From an uncultured Sulfitobacter sp. (lineage in GTDB: Bacteria > Pseudomonadota > Alphaproteobacteria > Rhodobacterales > Rhodobacteraceae), in contig NZ_CANNBM010000005.1 in NCBI RefSeq assembly GCF_947502895.1, positions 1 to 64,000 on the forward strand: DNA of 64,000 nt. The letters are read 5' to 3'. A program made the position numbers and the translations under genes. The stretch's first letter is position 1. Every line of letters begins with the position of its first letter. Positions 1-11,100 of this stretch are shown here, in pieces. The notes under the pieces were generated by a model, which was not told where the DNA came from, made no database searches, and worked only from the letters and a program-made list of their open reading frames with translations.

Positions 1-1175
1 GCGCGGATCGCCAGATCCTCACGCGGTCGCCAGACCGCGGCCAGACGGCCCGTCGCTTTGCCCCCGAAATCGGAGTTATCATCGTACCGCAGGGCCGCGG
101 ACAGATCGACGTTATTTTCCAGACTTGCCAGCAGCTCGGCTTTGATACTGGTTGTATCCTCGGACGCGACAGTGGTATTGCTATCGAGGTTTTCATCGGT
201 GCGGTCGACACCAAAGTTCAAAGTCATACCGTTGCCCAGATCAGCAGATCCCAGATAGGCAACTTCACGGCGCGATCCTTCGATCGTGGTAAGCGCGCCG
301 CCCCCTGTCTGACGGTCAATATCGAATTGGGTGTAGCTGAAGGTGTGTGTTACCGCCCCTGTCTCAAGCGTGGTGTAGACCCTCGCGCCACGTTCCTGCG
401 TGCGGTTGATTTCGAACAGATTGCTAAAGCTGTCAAATTCCAGAAAGCGGTCGCGGTAAAAGATCGACGCGCCCACTGTCGCTGTATCGGTCGCTTCAAA
501 CTCACCACTCAGGGTGACTGTCGTCTGGCGGAAGCCGTCCTTTTCATCGTTCGAGGCTTGCGCACTGATGCCATCTGTCTTGATGCGGCTATAGGTTAAT
601 GCAATCTCGCCCCGTTCAGATTTCTGCCCAATCCCAAAGCTGGCTGACTGCGTGTCAAAGCTGCCTGCTTCGACATTGTACTGGCCCGAAAAGCCCATTT
701 CGGTAGGGCGGAAGGTAGAGATATTTACAACCCCGCCAATCGCCTCGGAACCATAGAGCGCGGACTGCGAGCCTTTAAGGACTTCGATCCGGTCAACGCC
801 TGCACCGATCAACCCGCCGAAGTTGAACGAGGTCTGTGTGGTGGACGGATCGGTGACATCAATCCCGTTGATCCGGACACCAACATAGCGCGATGACAGG
901 CCGCGAATAGCGATGTTTGCCTGTGCGCCCAATCCCCCATTGGCGGTAGACGAGATGCCTGGAAGACGGGTCAAACGTGTAATCACGGAACTGTCTTGCG
1001 TGCCTGCATCGACGCCCTCAAGCACTTCTACAGTGGCACCCGTGCGCCCCTGCTCCACAGGTGACAAATTGGAGGAAAAAACGATTGTGCCCAGATCAAA
1101 GGTATCTTGGGCCAGTGCGGGCGAAAGCAAAAACGGCGTGACTGCCGCAGAAGCGAATAAAGAAAAGCGAAGCAT
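1..1175 (-). CDS. btuB: TonB-dependent receptor, BtuB-like (C-terminus beyond window)
   Basis: Outer-membrane receptor, probably for cobalamin. Reading leftwards from the ATG at 1175, the protein starts with a Sec signal peptide (MLRFSLFASAAV then a hydrophobic stretch ending in ALAQ), a TonB-box-like segment (LGTIVFSS), and a plug domain with motifs such as IAIRGLSSRYVGVRINGID and IEVLKGSQSALYGSEAIGG, typical of TonB receptors. Alternating beta-strand sequence follows to the window edge, so about 391 residues of an expected 600-700 are visible. The start is supported by a GAGG-type ribosome site just upstream. The leader carries a cobalamin riboswitch, which is the main reason for calling it BtuB rather than a siderophore receptor. 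The substrate could still be another cobamide. Confidence 0.88.
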   Translation of the reverse strand, partial: MLRFSLFASAAVTPFLLSPALAQDTFDLGTIVFSSNLSPVEQGRTGATVEVLEGVDAGTQDSSVITRLTRLPGISSTANGGLGAQANIAIRGLSSRYVGVRINGIDVTDPSTTQTSFNFGGLIGAGVDRIEVLKGSQSALYGSEAIGGVVNISTFRPTEMGFSGQYNVEAGSFDTQSASFGIGQKSERGEIALTYSRIKTDGISAQASNDEKDGFRQTTVTLSGEFEATDTATVGASIFYRDRFLEFDSFSNLFEINRTQERGARVYTTLETGAVTHTFSYTQFDIDRQTGGGALTTIEGSRREVAYLGSADLGNGMTLNFGVDRTDENLDSNTTVASEDTTSIKAELLASLENNVDLSAALRYDDNSDFGGKATGRLAAVWRPREDLAIR

Positions 1176-1304
1176 AGTGTAACCCTCGGGTCAGGTCCGG
1201 ATCGGACCAATCAGATGAACGTGTCATTTGAGGGAAGCCCCCCGCAGACGGTGAAAACACCACGCGCGGAAAAACCGCAGTTCTGACGCCCCACGCGCCC
1301 GAAC

Positions 1305-1490
1305 AGGGTGAACACCTCGGCAGGTCTCCTGACTCGCGGGTCAATGCTCGGCCGGACCTTCCCATTCCGCAATGCGGGACAGTGGCATTTACCGGCTTCG
1401 CTCTCCGCCTACAGTTGCGGGGGCAGTCGTGGATTTGGCGAATGCGCCGTACCACGTTCCCTTTTAAACAGACGGCTGACCGTCCGCACC
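1305..1490 (-). promoter_or_regulatory. Cobalamin riboswitch in the btuB leader
   Basis: On the minus strand the conserved blocks occur in the right order: AAAAGGGAA (about 1457-1466), a GCCACTG block with a following GGGAAGG (about 1360-1390), and the B12-box sequence GAGTCAGGAGACCTGCC (about 1319-1335). These are hallmark elements of the AdoCbl riboswitch. It lies about 130 bases before the receptor start, so adenosylcobalamin binding should lower receptor expression. The rest of the gap to 1697 holds the presumed promoter. I saw no convincing -35/-10 pair, and no clear terminator for the barrel gene that ends at 1698. Confidence 0.93.
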
Positions 1491-1697
1491 GAAGTGTGCG
1501 CAATTTCGCTTACCCGGCATAGAGACGCAAGAACTATCTAGCGACCTGAACACGCATCAGCACGTTTGCAGTCCTAAATGTGCAAGCGGTGTCAAAAAGC
1601 GAAGGTTCTGTAACACGCACCGACACGGTCAAAACAAAAAATGGAGAGCTGGCGGCGGAAACATCCCTGCCCCGCGCGCCAAACGATTCTGTAGGGA

Positions 1698-4600
1698 CTA
1701 GAACTTGGCAATGAAGTTCACAAAGACGCCTTCATCATCATATGTCAGGTCGGTCAGATCATCCGAGAAGCGGCCTGTGTTATACCCGATCCCCAGCTTT
1801 ACGTTGTTGCCGATATGACGGTAGGCCGCACCCAAAACGCCAAACTCGGAAATGCCCGCATCGGAAGCATCCAGATAGCGCCCCTCGATCAACAGATCCC
1901 ATTTATGCGTCAGGTGATAGCGTGCATTCAGCACGGCCAGATAGGCATCATTATCTGCCAGCGGGATCGTATCGTCAGGTGCCGATTGCCCCCAACGCCC
2001 GCCCAGCTTTGCACCCAGGGTCCACTGCTGGTTTAGATCATAATCGGCATCCAGCGAAAGAACATGGCTTGTTTGACGCGGCCCGCGTTCGGTTGAACTG
2101 TCGATGTCCTGCCCAACGGTGTCTTTCAAATAGCGGTATTTGAACAGCAGGTTCAGACGGTCGTTATCCACAGGCCGGAATGCATAGCCGACCTGCGCAT
2201 CCACATATTCGCCCGACTGGATCGAGCTGTTGTCAGTATCCGTATCGGCATAATCCAGCGAGAACAGCAAACGCTGGCTCTCATCGATCTTGTAGCGAGC
2301 CGAGCTTACAAACAAGAAAGCATCACTATCGCGGTTGCTGCCCGACGTCTCGCCACGGTCACGGCGGAACTCGGCGCGAGCGCGCCAAGATAGGCCACCT
2401 TCATTTTCGTACCGCGCGCCCAGCGACAGCGCCTTGCGGTCAAAATCACCGTTAAATGTGTCGCGCACTTGCCCGTATTCATAGCTGCCCGACAGGGTCA
2501 ACTGTTCGGTTGTGCGGTATTCAACACCGTAAACGCTGGTCAGCGACTTGTGGCGGCCAAACATATCATATGTGTTCTCGCCATACACATCCACATCCGC
2601 GCTCAACGCGCGACGGCCGCCCGCCACGTATTGTCCACGGTCCCGACCAACAAGATCAGTACCCGAAAATTCACGACCCGGGTCAAGGCGATACCCGAAA
2701 TAGACATTGTCCGTCTCGTTGCGCTGATAGGTCAATAATGCCGATCCGGCAGCACCCAGAGATCCGTCCGAAATCTCGCCGTCAAACGTCCACTGCTGGG
2801 CAAAGCGGTAGCGCACCCCTGCGCCTACACGATTGTTTTTTTCCAGACCACCTGCACGGTCTACCGTGCCTTGGCCGTAGACATACCACGCAAAATCTTC
2901 GCTTTGCGTAATGGTTGCCCGCAAGGCCACATCGGTACGGCGGCCATTCTCGTCCGTGTCCCCCGCCGGTGTCCACCGTTCAAGATGCTCCGCGCCGAAT
3001 TCCAGCTTAACGCGCTCGGATAGCAAATAGGCCAGCTCTGCCCCGCCTTCGCGTTTGATTTGCCCGTCAGCATCCTCGAAGCTATCGAAATAAAAGCGGT
3101 ACGCCATGCGCTCGGAAGCCTGAACATCAACCGAAACGCCCCACAGTTCTTCGTCCACGCGGGTCTCGTAATCCAACGTCGAAAAACCTGCATCACGGGT
3201 CTCGTAGTAGGCCGAGAAAGTGCCGGGCAGGCGAAGACCCACGTCTTCAAAGTCAATCTGCGCGCGCGCGGCGAATGCCTCTCCGGTGCCATCGGTAACT
3301 CCGGCGGTGGGATCGCTTTGCACAATCAGGCCACCATCCGTCGAGAAGGTTGAACCAAAGCCCGGCCCTTCTGTTTCGGCGTACTCAAGCTCCAGATAAC
3401 TCCGCTCGGACAACTCCCACAACAAATCGACCGATTGCGCCCGCTGATCGGCTACGTCTGTCTGCTCGACAATGCCCGTATAGCCGAGGCGGACGTTATC
3501 ACCGACCCAAGCCTCGGCACGGCCACCATAGCTGTAGCCATCCACATCACCCGCAACGGGAGTGTATTCATAGTTGGCCACCAGCAGCACATCAAAATCA
3601 CCACCCGCTTGGGTAACAACTGTGCCTGCATTTGCAGACGAGGTTAGAGGCTCTGCCAGCAGGATCGTACCTTGCACATAGTTGATCCGGTAATCCCGTC
3701 CCGCAGTGAGTGTGCGTGTTTCGACAACGCGACCTGTGTCGCGGTCACGGATTTCTATCCGCAGTGTTTCGGAATCGACCGAGATATCCTGACGCTGCAA
3801 GAAATAAACCGATCCACCTGTGCCAAGGAAACTCTCACGGCCTGGCAGGTTGTCAGGGTTGGCTGCGTATAGTTCCAGCGCAACGCGCGACTGGCCGCGC
3901 GACGTGGTCTCGGGGCTGCGGTAGACACCTTGCAAGCCATACAGCTGGCGTTCGTTGCGCAGGTAATAACCGCCCTGCACAGTCGCCTTGTAGTTCCCCC
4001 ACATGATGTGGCTGCCATTGCGTTCGGCGCGCAGGTAAAATTTGCCGTCCGTCGGCGCACCTTCCTCATATGTGCTGTCATCACCGTATGTGGGATAAGC
4101 GTTTTCGCGCTGTAACCGCAGCAGCACATCGCGCGGATCTTTCTCATCCAGCTTGCGGAAAATGTCTGACAGCTCTTCCTCGCCCGTATCGACGGAGCCT
4201 GTCAGCACCCAACCGTTCTGCGTTTTGCCCTTGGCATACCCGGCAATACGGCCATAGCTGAAAGTCTTGTCATACTCAGCCCCTGCCGCATCAACACCAC
4301 CCTCAAGCCGCGCGCCATACGTCAGATCAACAATCGCGGTGTAGAACCATTCAGAGCGCGGAATCAGGATGTCACGCTCGATATATGTATCCTCACCTGC
4401 GCCGGTGACACGCACTGCAACGGCCTGATCACCCGCAGGCAGAATACGTTGCAAAACAAAGGCACCAGATGCATCGGGGCGGATCTTCTCGCCCAGCGTA
4501 TTGACTACGGCACCGGGGCGCACGTCTGTACCGCTGATTGTCACTGCGCCACCGTATACCGGGATACGGCGGATACCCCCTGCATCTACACCCAGCTCGG

Positions 4601-5141
4601 GCGGGGTATCGAAATCGCTTTCCTCTCTGCCGCTTTGCGGACGCAACGGCATCGGGTTCGTCTCGTCAAAACGACCGTTCGCATCATAGACGCGGTAAGT
4701 CATAATCAGGTTTTCACCTTCAGGCACGCGCAGACTGGCCGACCCATTTGCTGCAATCGGAACTGTCTTCACCACACGCGGGCCGCCGCGCGCTGCTGTG
4801 TCGATCACGCGGATTTCGCCGCGCGTGACGTAGGCCGGATAGTTCATCTGGCTTTGCACATCCATCACTTCACCCGCACGCGGAGTGCGGGCATTGGTGA
4901 TCAGTGCCGTCAGGCGTGGCTCTACTTCAAGACCGTCGAATTGCACGCGCAGTTTGGCACGTTCCAACACACGGTCTTGCCGTGCCTTGGTCGTGGACAA
5001 GCGCGGATCGCCCGACACAGTCTTGCCGTCAATCGCAATGCTAAAGCCGGAGCCTTCCTGCGCTTGGGACATCACGCTCATCGCGAATAGGGACACACCC
5101 GTCAGGATCGCGAAGCGGGGAAGTTTGAACCGTTTAATCAT
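1698..5141 (-). CDS. Large outer-membrane beta-barrel protein, partner of the giant repeat protein
   Basis: A 1147-residue exported protein. It has an N-terminal signal peptide (ends near SQAQEG), then a roughly 250-residue periplasmic-looking region of Ig-like/carboxypeptidase-regulatory-like sequence (around PAYVTRGEIRVIDTAARGG), then about 850 residues of alternating amphipathic strands (for example YSYGGRAEAWVGDNVRLGY, YLELEYAETEG). It ends in phenylalanine (FVNFIAKF), the usual C-terminal signal for BAM-assisted insertion. It starts 10 bases after the stop of the giant gene, so the two are surely co-transcribed. ATG at 5141 is preferred, with GAGGG 8 bases upstream; GTG at 5144 is possible. 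The N-terminal part resembles regions fused to OmpA-like repeat proteins in other bacteria, so the pair may be a split version of one surface protein. The exact function is unknown: anchor, porin or secretion channel for its partner. Confidence 0.75.
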   Translation of the reverse strand: MIKRFKLPRFAILTGVSLFAMSVMSQAQEGSGFSIAIDGKTVSGDPRLSTTKARQDRVLERAKLRVQFDGLEVEPRLTALITNARTPRAGEVMDVQSQMNYPAYVTRGEIRVIDTAARGGPRVVKTVPIAANGSASLRVPEGENLIMTYRVYDANGRFDETNPMPLRPQSGREESDFDTPPELGVDAGGIRRIPVYGGAVTISGTDVRPGAVVNTLGEKIRPDASGAFVLQRILPAGDQAVAVRVTGAGEDTYIERDILIPRSEWFYTAIVDLTYGARLEGGVDAAGAEYDKTFSYGRIAGYAKGKTQNGWVLTGSVDTGEEELSDIFRKLDEKDPRDVLLRLQRENAYPTYGDDSTYEEGAPTDGKFYLRAERNGSHIMWGNYKATVQGGYYLRNERQLYGLQGVYRSPETTSRGQSRVALELYAANPDNLPGRESFLGTGGSVYFLQRQDISVDSETLRIEIRDRDTGRVVETRTLTAGRDYRINYVQGTILLAEPLTSSANAGTVVTQAGGDFDVLLVANYEYTPVAGDVDGYSYGGRAEAWVGDNVRLGYTGIVEQTDVADQRAQSVDLLWELSERSYLELEYAETEGPGFGSTFSTDGGLIVQSDPTAGVTDGTGEAFAARAQIDFEDVGLRLPGTFSAYYETRDAGFSTLDYETRVDEELWGVSVDVQASERMAYRFYFDSFEDADGQIKREGGAELAYLLSERVKLEFGAEHLERWTPAGDTDENGRRTDVALRATITQSEDFAWYVYGQGTVDRAGGLEKNNRVGAGVRYRFAQQWTFDGEISDGSLGAAGSALLTYQRNETDNVYFGYRLDPGREFSGTDLVGRDRGQYVAGGRRALSADVDVYGENTYDMFGRHKSLTSVYGVEYRTTEQLTLSGSYEYGQVRDTFNGDFDRKALSLGARYENEGGLSWRARAEFRRDRGETSGSNRDSDAFLFVSSARYKIDESQRLLFSLDYADTDTDNSSIQSGEYVDAQVGYAFRPVDNDRLNLLFKYRYLKDTVGQDIDSSTERGPRQTSHVLSLDADYDLNQQWTLGAKLGGRWGQSAPDDTIPLADNDAYLAVLNARYHLTHKWDLLIEGRYLDASDAGISEFGVLGAAYRHIGNNVKLGIGYNTGRFSDDLTDLTYDDEGVFVNFIAKF

Positions 5142-5151
5142 CACTTTTCCC

Positions 5152-8100
5152 TCACTTCGTTTTCGTCACTGTTTTTTCGATCACAAGCTTGTATCTGCCT
5201 TTGCCTCGCCAACGCTGGCGGATCAGTTTCTCCATTCCGCGCAGGCGCGCGCGGCCCAGATCGGGCGCTTCGCCATTGCCCAGAACATAAGTGAGGTGCA
5301 GGACCGATGGTGTCGTCGCAATCTGGCCAATTAGCCCATCCACCGCGCCCGACAGGGTCGGCTTGGGCGCTGTACCACCGCTGACAAATGCAGCAGCTGT
5401 CAGATCAATATCCACCACATTGCCCAGACGCGCGCCAAAGTTCATCTTGGCAAACTTACCCGCTGTCAGGCGCACCACACGGGGATTTTCCGTAGTCACG
5501 CTATAGCCTGTAGGTAGGGTTCGCGTATCCAGCTTGAGCATGAAATTACTGCCGATGTTGCGCGGCAATGCTGCACAGGGCAGTGAATAGCGGCCATGCT
5601 CATCTGTCGTGATCTTGATCCCGTCTGGTGTCACCAGACGCACACCCGGCAGGCCCGGCTCGGACTGGTCTTCGCGCTGGGGGATGCGATCAAGCTTGCC
5701 GAACTTGCCGCCGCCAACATAGCTGTCCTCGATGATCGGCTCGGGCAATGTGCCGGGTCCGTCCTGATAGCCATTGCCGTTGCGGTCATCAAAGACACGG
5801 CCGATTACATCCGAACAGTCAAAGACATGCTCTGGCTCAATCCGAACAATCGCTTCAGCTGTGTTAGACAAGGCCCTGCCAAAACGATCCTCAAGGAAGG
5901 TGCGGTTGGTGCGCTTGCCAAACTCACCTGTGCGCGCAACCCGCGCAGACAGCGTGACAACGGTGGTTGCACCTGCGCCCAGATCGCTACGCCATTCCAA
6001 ACGGCGGCCCGCTACAGTCGGGTCAACCGCCACGCCATCCACGCGCCCCGAACCCGGGGTATAGAGCATACCCGATGGCAACATATCGACGATACGTGCG
6101 TTGGGGATCGCGACAGTCGTGTTGTTGGTAAAGCTAAGCGTGTAATTTACCGTCTCGCCAAATACGGCGCTGCGGCGGTCTACACTCTTGGTGGCGACAA
6201 CATCAGTCAGCCCTTCACAGGTACGGATCGGAATGTTGTTACCGATCAGGATCGGATCACCCTCAGCAATGGTAAAGCTGGTGAAGAACGGATTGGCGCT
6301 TGCCGAGAAATCGGTCAACAGACGCGTTTCACCCGCAGGAGAGGCACCGATCACACCCACAGACGCAGGTGCATATCGCGTTGCATCCAGATTGCCACCG
6401 CTCTGACGTGCGGTCGAGGCTTGGGTACCGTCAGGATAGGTCAGCCCTAGCGAATAAGTACCCGCCGCCGTTACAAAGAACTGATAGGTCCCGTCATTGC
6501 CGCTGCGCACGATAGTGATCGGGCCAGAACTGCCGACACCTGTTTGCGTGAACCCACCACCGGACACAGTAACCATCCCACCCGTCAACAAGCGGCCATC
6601 ATCCTCGCAATAGAATGCACCTGTGGGATCATAGTCGAACCTGTCGGGCGTACCGTCGCCATCACGGTCGCTGGTCGGGCTTTCTAGATAGTCGGGGATG
6701 CCATCGCCGTCCTGATCGGTTGTCTGCACAATTGCATCGTCTTCTGTCGGAATGGCCAATTGGGACGATATCACGCTTGCCGTGTTCGGCGCTGCAGGTT
6801 GCCCTGCAGCCGCTGCATAAACCAGCGTCAGGGTTATGGTCCCTGTCTCGTTCGGCGCAAGGGTTGCGTCACCACTCAACAATGCAGTCTGCGAAGTGCC
6901 GTTATACGCCGCATTTGCACTGCCGTCCGTAAAGCCTTCGATGCGCACCTCTGGTGGATAGGCTTCTGCCAACAGTGTCGCCGGAGCCACGAAAGCTGCC
7001 AGATCGTCGCTTACCTGAATACCCGACTGGGTGATATTGCCCGTGTTGGTAACCGAAATAGTGAATGTCGCACGCTCAACCGTGGGAAAGATCAGCGTAT
7101 TGGTGCCCGCATCCTTGCTGATGTCAAAGCTGGGCGCGGGAGCGACCATCACCACAGTCGGATCGTCCAAACCCACACCATCGTCATCCGAAATCTCCAG
7201 CAATGCCGCACCTGTTGGCGTCAATGCCCGAGCAGTAACAGTATTGATCAAACCACCGATATCCACGTCAGACTGCGTCAGCGGCACATCAACACGGTAG
7301 GTTGCTGTTTCACCCGGAGCGAGCGAACCCGCGGGTGACGCAGGCGCGCCATCTGCACTGACGAAAACCACACTTGGGGCTCGGGCACTCTCGCCCTGCA
7401 GATCGGTCGTGCTATCGGTCAGGTTTATGCCATTCAGCGTTACATTGCCTGTGTTGCGCGCTGTGATCAGATATTCGACCACTTCGCCTGCCCCACCACC
7501 AACGACTGGCGCTGTTTTGATGACTTCCAGACCAGGGGCCAGATCAATCATCACAACAGTCGGATCGTCCGTGAGGTTTCCATCCGTATCAATACCGTTG
7601 TTCGACAACCCAGTGACAGCGTTACCCGCCAAGTCAGTGCTGGTAATCAATGCGCTGTTTGCAAGGCCGCCTGCATCGATATCGTCCTGCGTCAGCACAT
7701 GGATCACACGCCAAACTGCAGTCTGACCCGGTGACAAGAGATCAGGCACATTTACTGCAGTCACATCCGCAGGCACAGATGTACCATCAATGCGGGTCAT
7801 GCTATCATCCGCGCGCAGGTCCGAAAGATCCTGATTACCTGTGTTGAGCGCATCAATCTGGAAAGTAACGGTTTCACCCACCTGATTGCCTGCGCTGACA
7901 ACTGTTTTAACAACGCTCAGCTCCGGTGCGGCTGCCACAGTGAATTCCGTCACATCGCTTGTGGTATCCCCGTCACTGTCTATGCCGTCATCAGACAAAT
8001 CGCTCAGGGCTTGCCCTTCTGGATCGCGTGCCGTGACACTCACCTGATTGCGCAGTCCACCGGAATTCAGATCGCTTTGGCGCAAGGTTCGTGTGGCAGT

Positions 8101-11100
8101 GTAAATCCATGCTTCACCCACATCCAGAATGCCATTCGCATTTGCATCACTGGTCCCACGCAAAGCAAATGGCGCGTCCAGCGTGATAGTCGCCCCTGCA
8201 AACGTGCTCATCGTGTCGATTATCGCAACGTCGGTCAGGCTGACATTGCCTGTATTCTCGACCTGCAAGGTAAACGTAACAGAAGCACCCGCAACAGAAG
8301 CTGCAGCGCCAACTGTTTTCGTCGCTTCTAGGCTACCTACACGCGTTGGTCCGTCAGTAACGATTGTCACTGTATCGCTAGCGTCCAAACCACCAGGAGC
8401 GTCCCCTGTCACCGTGGCCGTGTTCTCAATTGTGCCTGCATCAACATCGGACTGCTCGACCACCCGCATCATGGTGCATCCATTGTTGACCGCATTCGGG
8501 GTCAATACCGGAATTGTACACTGATAATCCGCATCCATGACGTCGGTGACAACAAGATTGGTCAGAGTCACGTTGCCCGTATTCTCGACCTCGAACAGAT
8601 AGGTGAGCGTGCTTCCTACTGCCCCAAATGGTGCCGGTGTTGCAGTTTTGGTCAGGCGCACCGAAGGTGCGGCGGCAGGCATATCAACAACCAGCGTTTG
8701 CTGTGCCTCCACAGCATTACCTTGTGGTGTGATACCACGCGCATCGGCAACATTTGTCAGGCTCCCAGCATCTACATCTGTTTGCCGCACAACATACGAG
8801 CCGGAACACACGAGGGTTTCACCGCGTAAAAGCGTGTCCTGCGCACAGGTGAAATCGTTGAGCATGGGGTCAAGGACCGAGACCCCGCGCAACGTCTGGT
8901 TGCCGCTATTCGTTGCGGTCAGCGTATAGGTCAGCGTCTGGCCCGCTTGCGTCACCGGCAGTGTGGCCACTGTTTTCGCAAGTGACAGCGCAGGAGCGAT
9001 ATCAGCCTGCACTATAACTGCACTGGGCGGTGAGGTGACAGGCGTGTCATCTGCGCCAAACAGGGTCTGAGCGAAGGCTTCGTTCACCACAAATCCTCGG
9101 TCCAGATCGGCTTGCGTCACGGCATAAGTGCCGCCGCATGTCACGGTCTCACCCGCTGCCAGATCAGGATCGGGGGCGGACGGATCAAAGCAAACCACTT
9201 CGCCGAACAAACTGTCAGTTACCGTCACCTGCGAGGCAAAAGTACGCGTGCCCGAATTCGTGACAGCAAAGCTATAGCTCAACACATCGCCAACATCAGA
9301 GAATGTCGCATCCTTTTGCGCGGTTTTAACAACGCTGAGTGCGGGGATACCCTGATCGGGGATCGTTTCGGATGTCAGCGGGGATTGGGTCGTACCGTCT
9401 GTCGCACTTGCCAAATTGGTAACACTACCCAGATCCACATCTGTTGCCGTGACGGAATAGTCCGCGCGGCACACATATTCAGCACCAGGTGCAAGCCCAT
9501 CTGCTGGGAAGGCGTCACAGGTAATGTCGCTTGCAGCAATGATATTATCCGTCACAATGACGGTTTCCGAGATTGTCACATTGCCCGTGTTGGTCGTTGT
9601 GTAAGTGTAGCTCACGACAGCTCCGGTCACGAAATCAATCGAAGAGATCGGGCTGGCCACCTTGTCGAGTGCCAGCGATGGCATCTGCTGTGCAAGGATG
9701 GTTGATGTCGCGGGTTCGGAAATTACGCCATCGCTGGCAGCTGTAGCAGAATTGTCGATCTGGCCTGCATCAATATCCGCCTGCGTTACTGCATAGCTAC
9801 CAGTACAGGTCAGCATTTCTTCGGGTAACAAACCACCTTCAGGCACCAAAGCACAAACAATCGCGCCACCAGCTTCAGTAATAAGCGGATCATCAATGCT
9901 GATCGGCCCAGCAAGGCTGATGTTGCCTGTATTGGTAACTTCGAAGACGTAATCAAGCGTCTGCCCTACAGTGTCATAGCTGGCCGGCGCGTCATCATCC
10001 AAACGCTTGAGCAAGCCAAGCGCAGGCGCGGGCGGAACAGTCAGAACGGTTGGGTCACTCTCTGAATTTCCATCGCCATCGTCGCCATTATCAGTGACAT
10101 CCGTCAGCGGTGAGCCGACAGGCGGCGTCCCTATTACGCGTGCAGTATTTACAATACCACCTGCATCAATATCGGCCTGAACCAGCGTATAGAACGCGCG
10201 GTAAGTCGCTACTTCTTCTGGCAACAACAGCCCAACAGAAGACCCTGCGGAGGCACCGACAAATACCGGCTCGCTGTCCAGCAAAAGTGTTTCGCCATCT
10301 GCACGCGTAAGTGTATCACTGGCCACACCAACATCTGTCAGGCTTACGTTGCCAATGTTACGGATTGCGATCTCGAACCCGATAACACTACCAACCTCTG
10401 GCGCACCGGATGCGATGGTTTTGACACCTTCGATCGCAGGCATGCTGGGGATAGAGGTGGTGGTTGGGTTGGTCTCACCATTGGCTGTGATCCCATCATC
10501 TGATGCATCCAGCACAAGTGCATTATCAGGGGCGACACCGCGTGCAGTAACCTGATTGCTGATACCACCCGCGTTCACGTCTTCTTGGGCCAGTGTATAC
10601 TGCACAGCGTATGTCCAGATTTCACCAACTTCCATTATGCCGTCAGCGTCCGCATCACCGCTGACAAATACAGGGCGCGGTGCGGGCGTTACCGTTGCCC
10701 CATCCAAACGGCGCAACGTGTCGATCAGAGTGATGTTGCGCAGGGTCTGATTGCCCGTGTTGGCCACAGTGATTGTATAATCCAGCACGTCACCCGCCAA
10801 GGGCGGTGTAGAAAGTGCGCCCTCGTCTACTGTCTTGATAACAGTCAGCGCAGGGGCGCTCATTTGCGGCGTTACCTCAAGCGTGTCGGTGAAAAGCGGT
10901 GTGCTGCCATCGGGTCCGGTAGCTGTGACCAGCGCCGTGTTGCGCAACACGGTTTGGGTGTCTACGTCTTGTTGTGTAACTGTATATTGGGCGGTGAAAC
11001 GAACCACATCATCTGGCGCCAAACTGCTCCAACGACCGTTATCCGCCACAGCATCGGTACTATCACCGGTAGGTACAATATCATCAGCAAGGCGATCGCC

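Noticed and set aside
2456..2911. Plus-strand open frames opposite the barrel and giant genes
   Set aside because: They lie wholly opposite strongly supported coding sequence, have low-complexity composition and show no family motif; they are antisense shadows.
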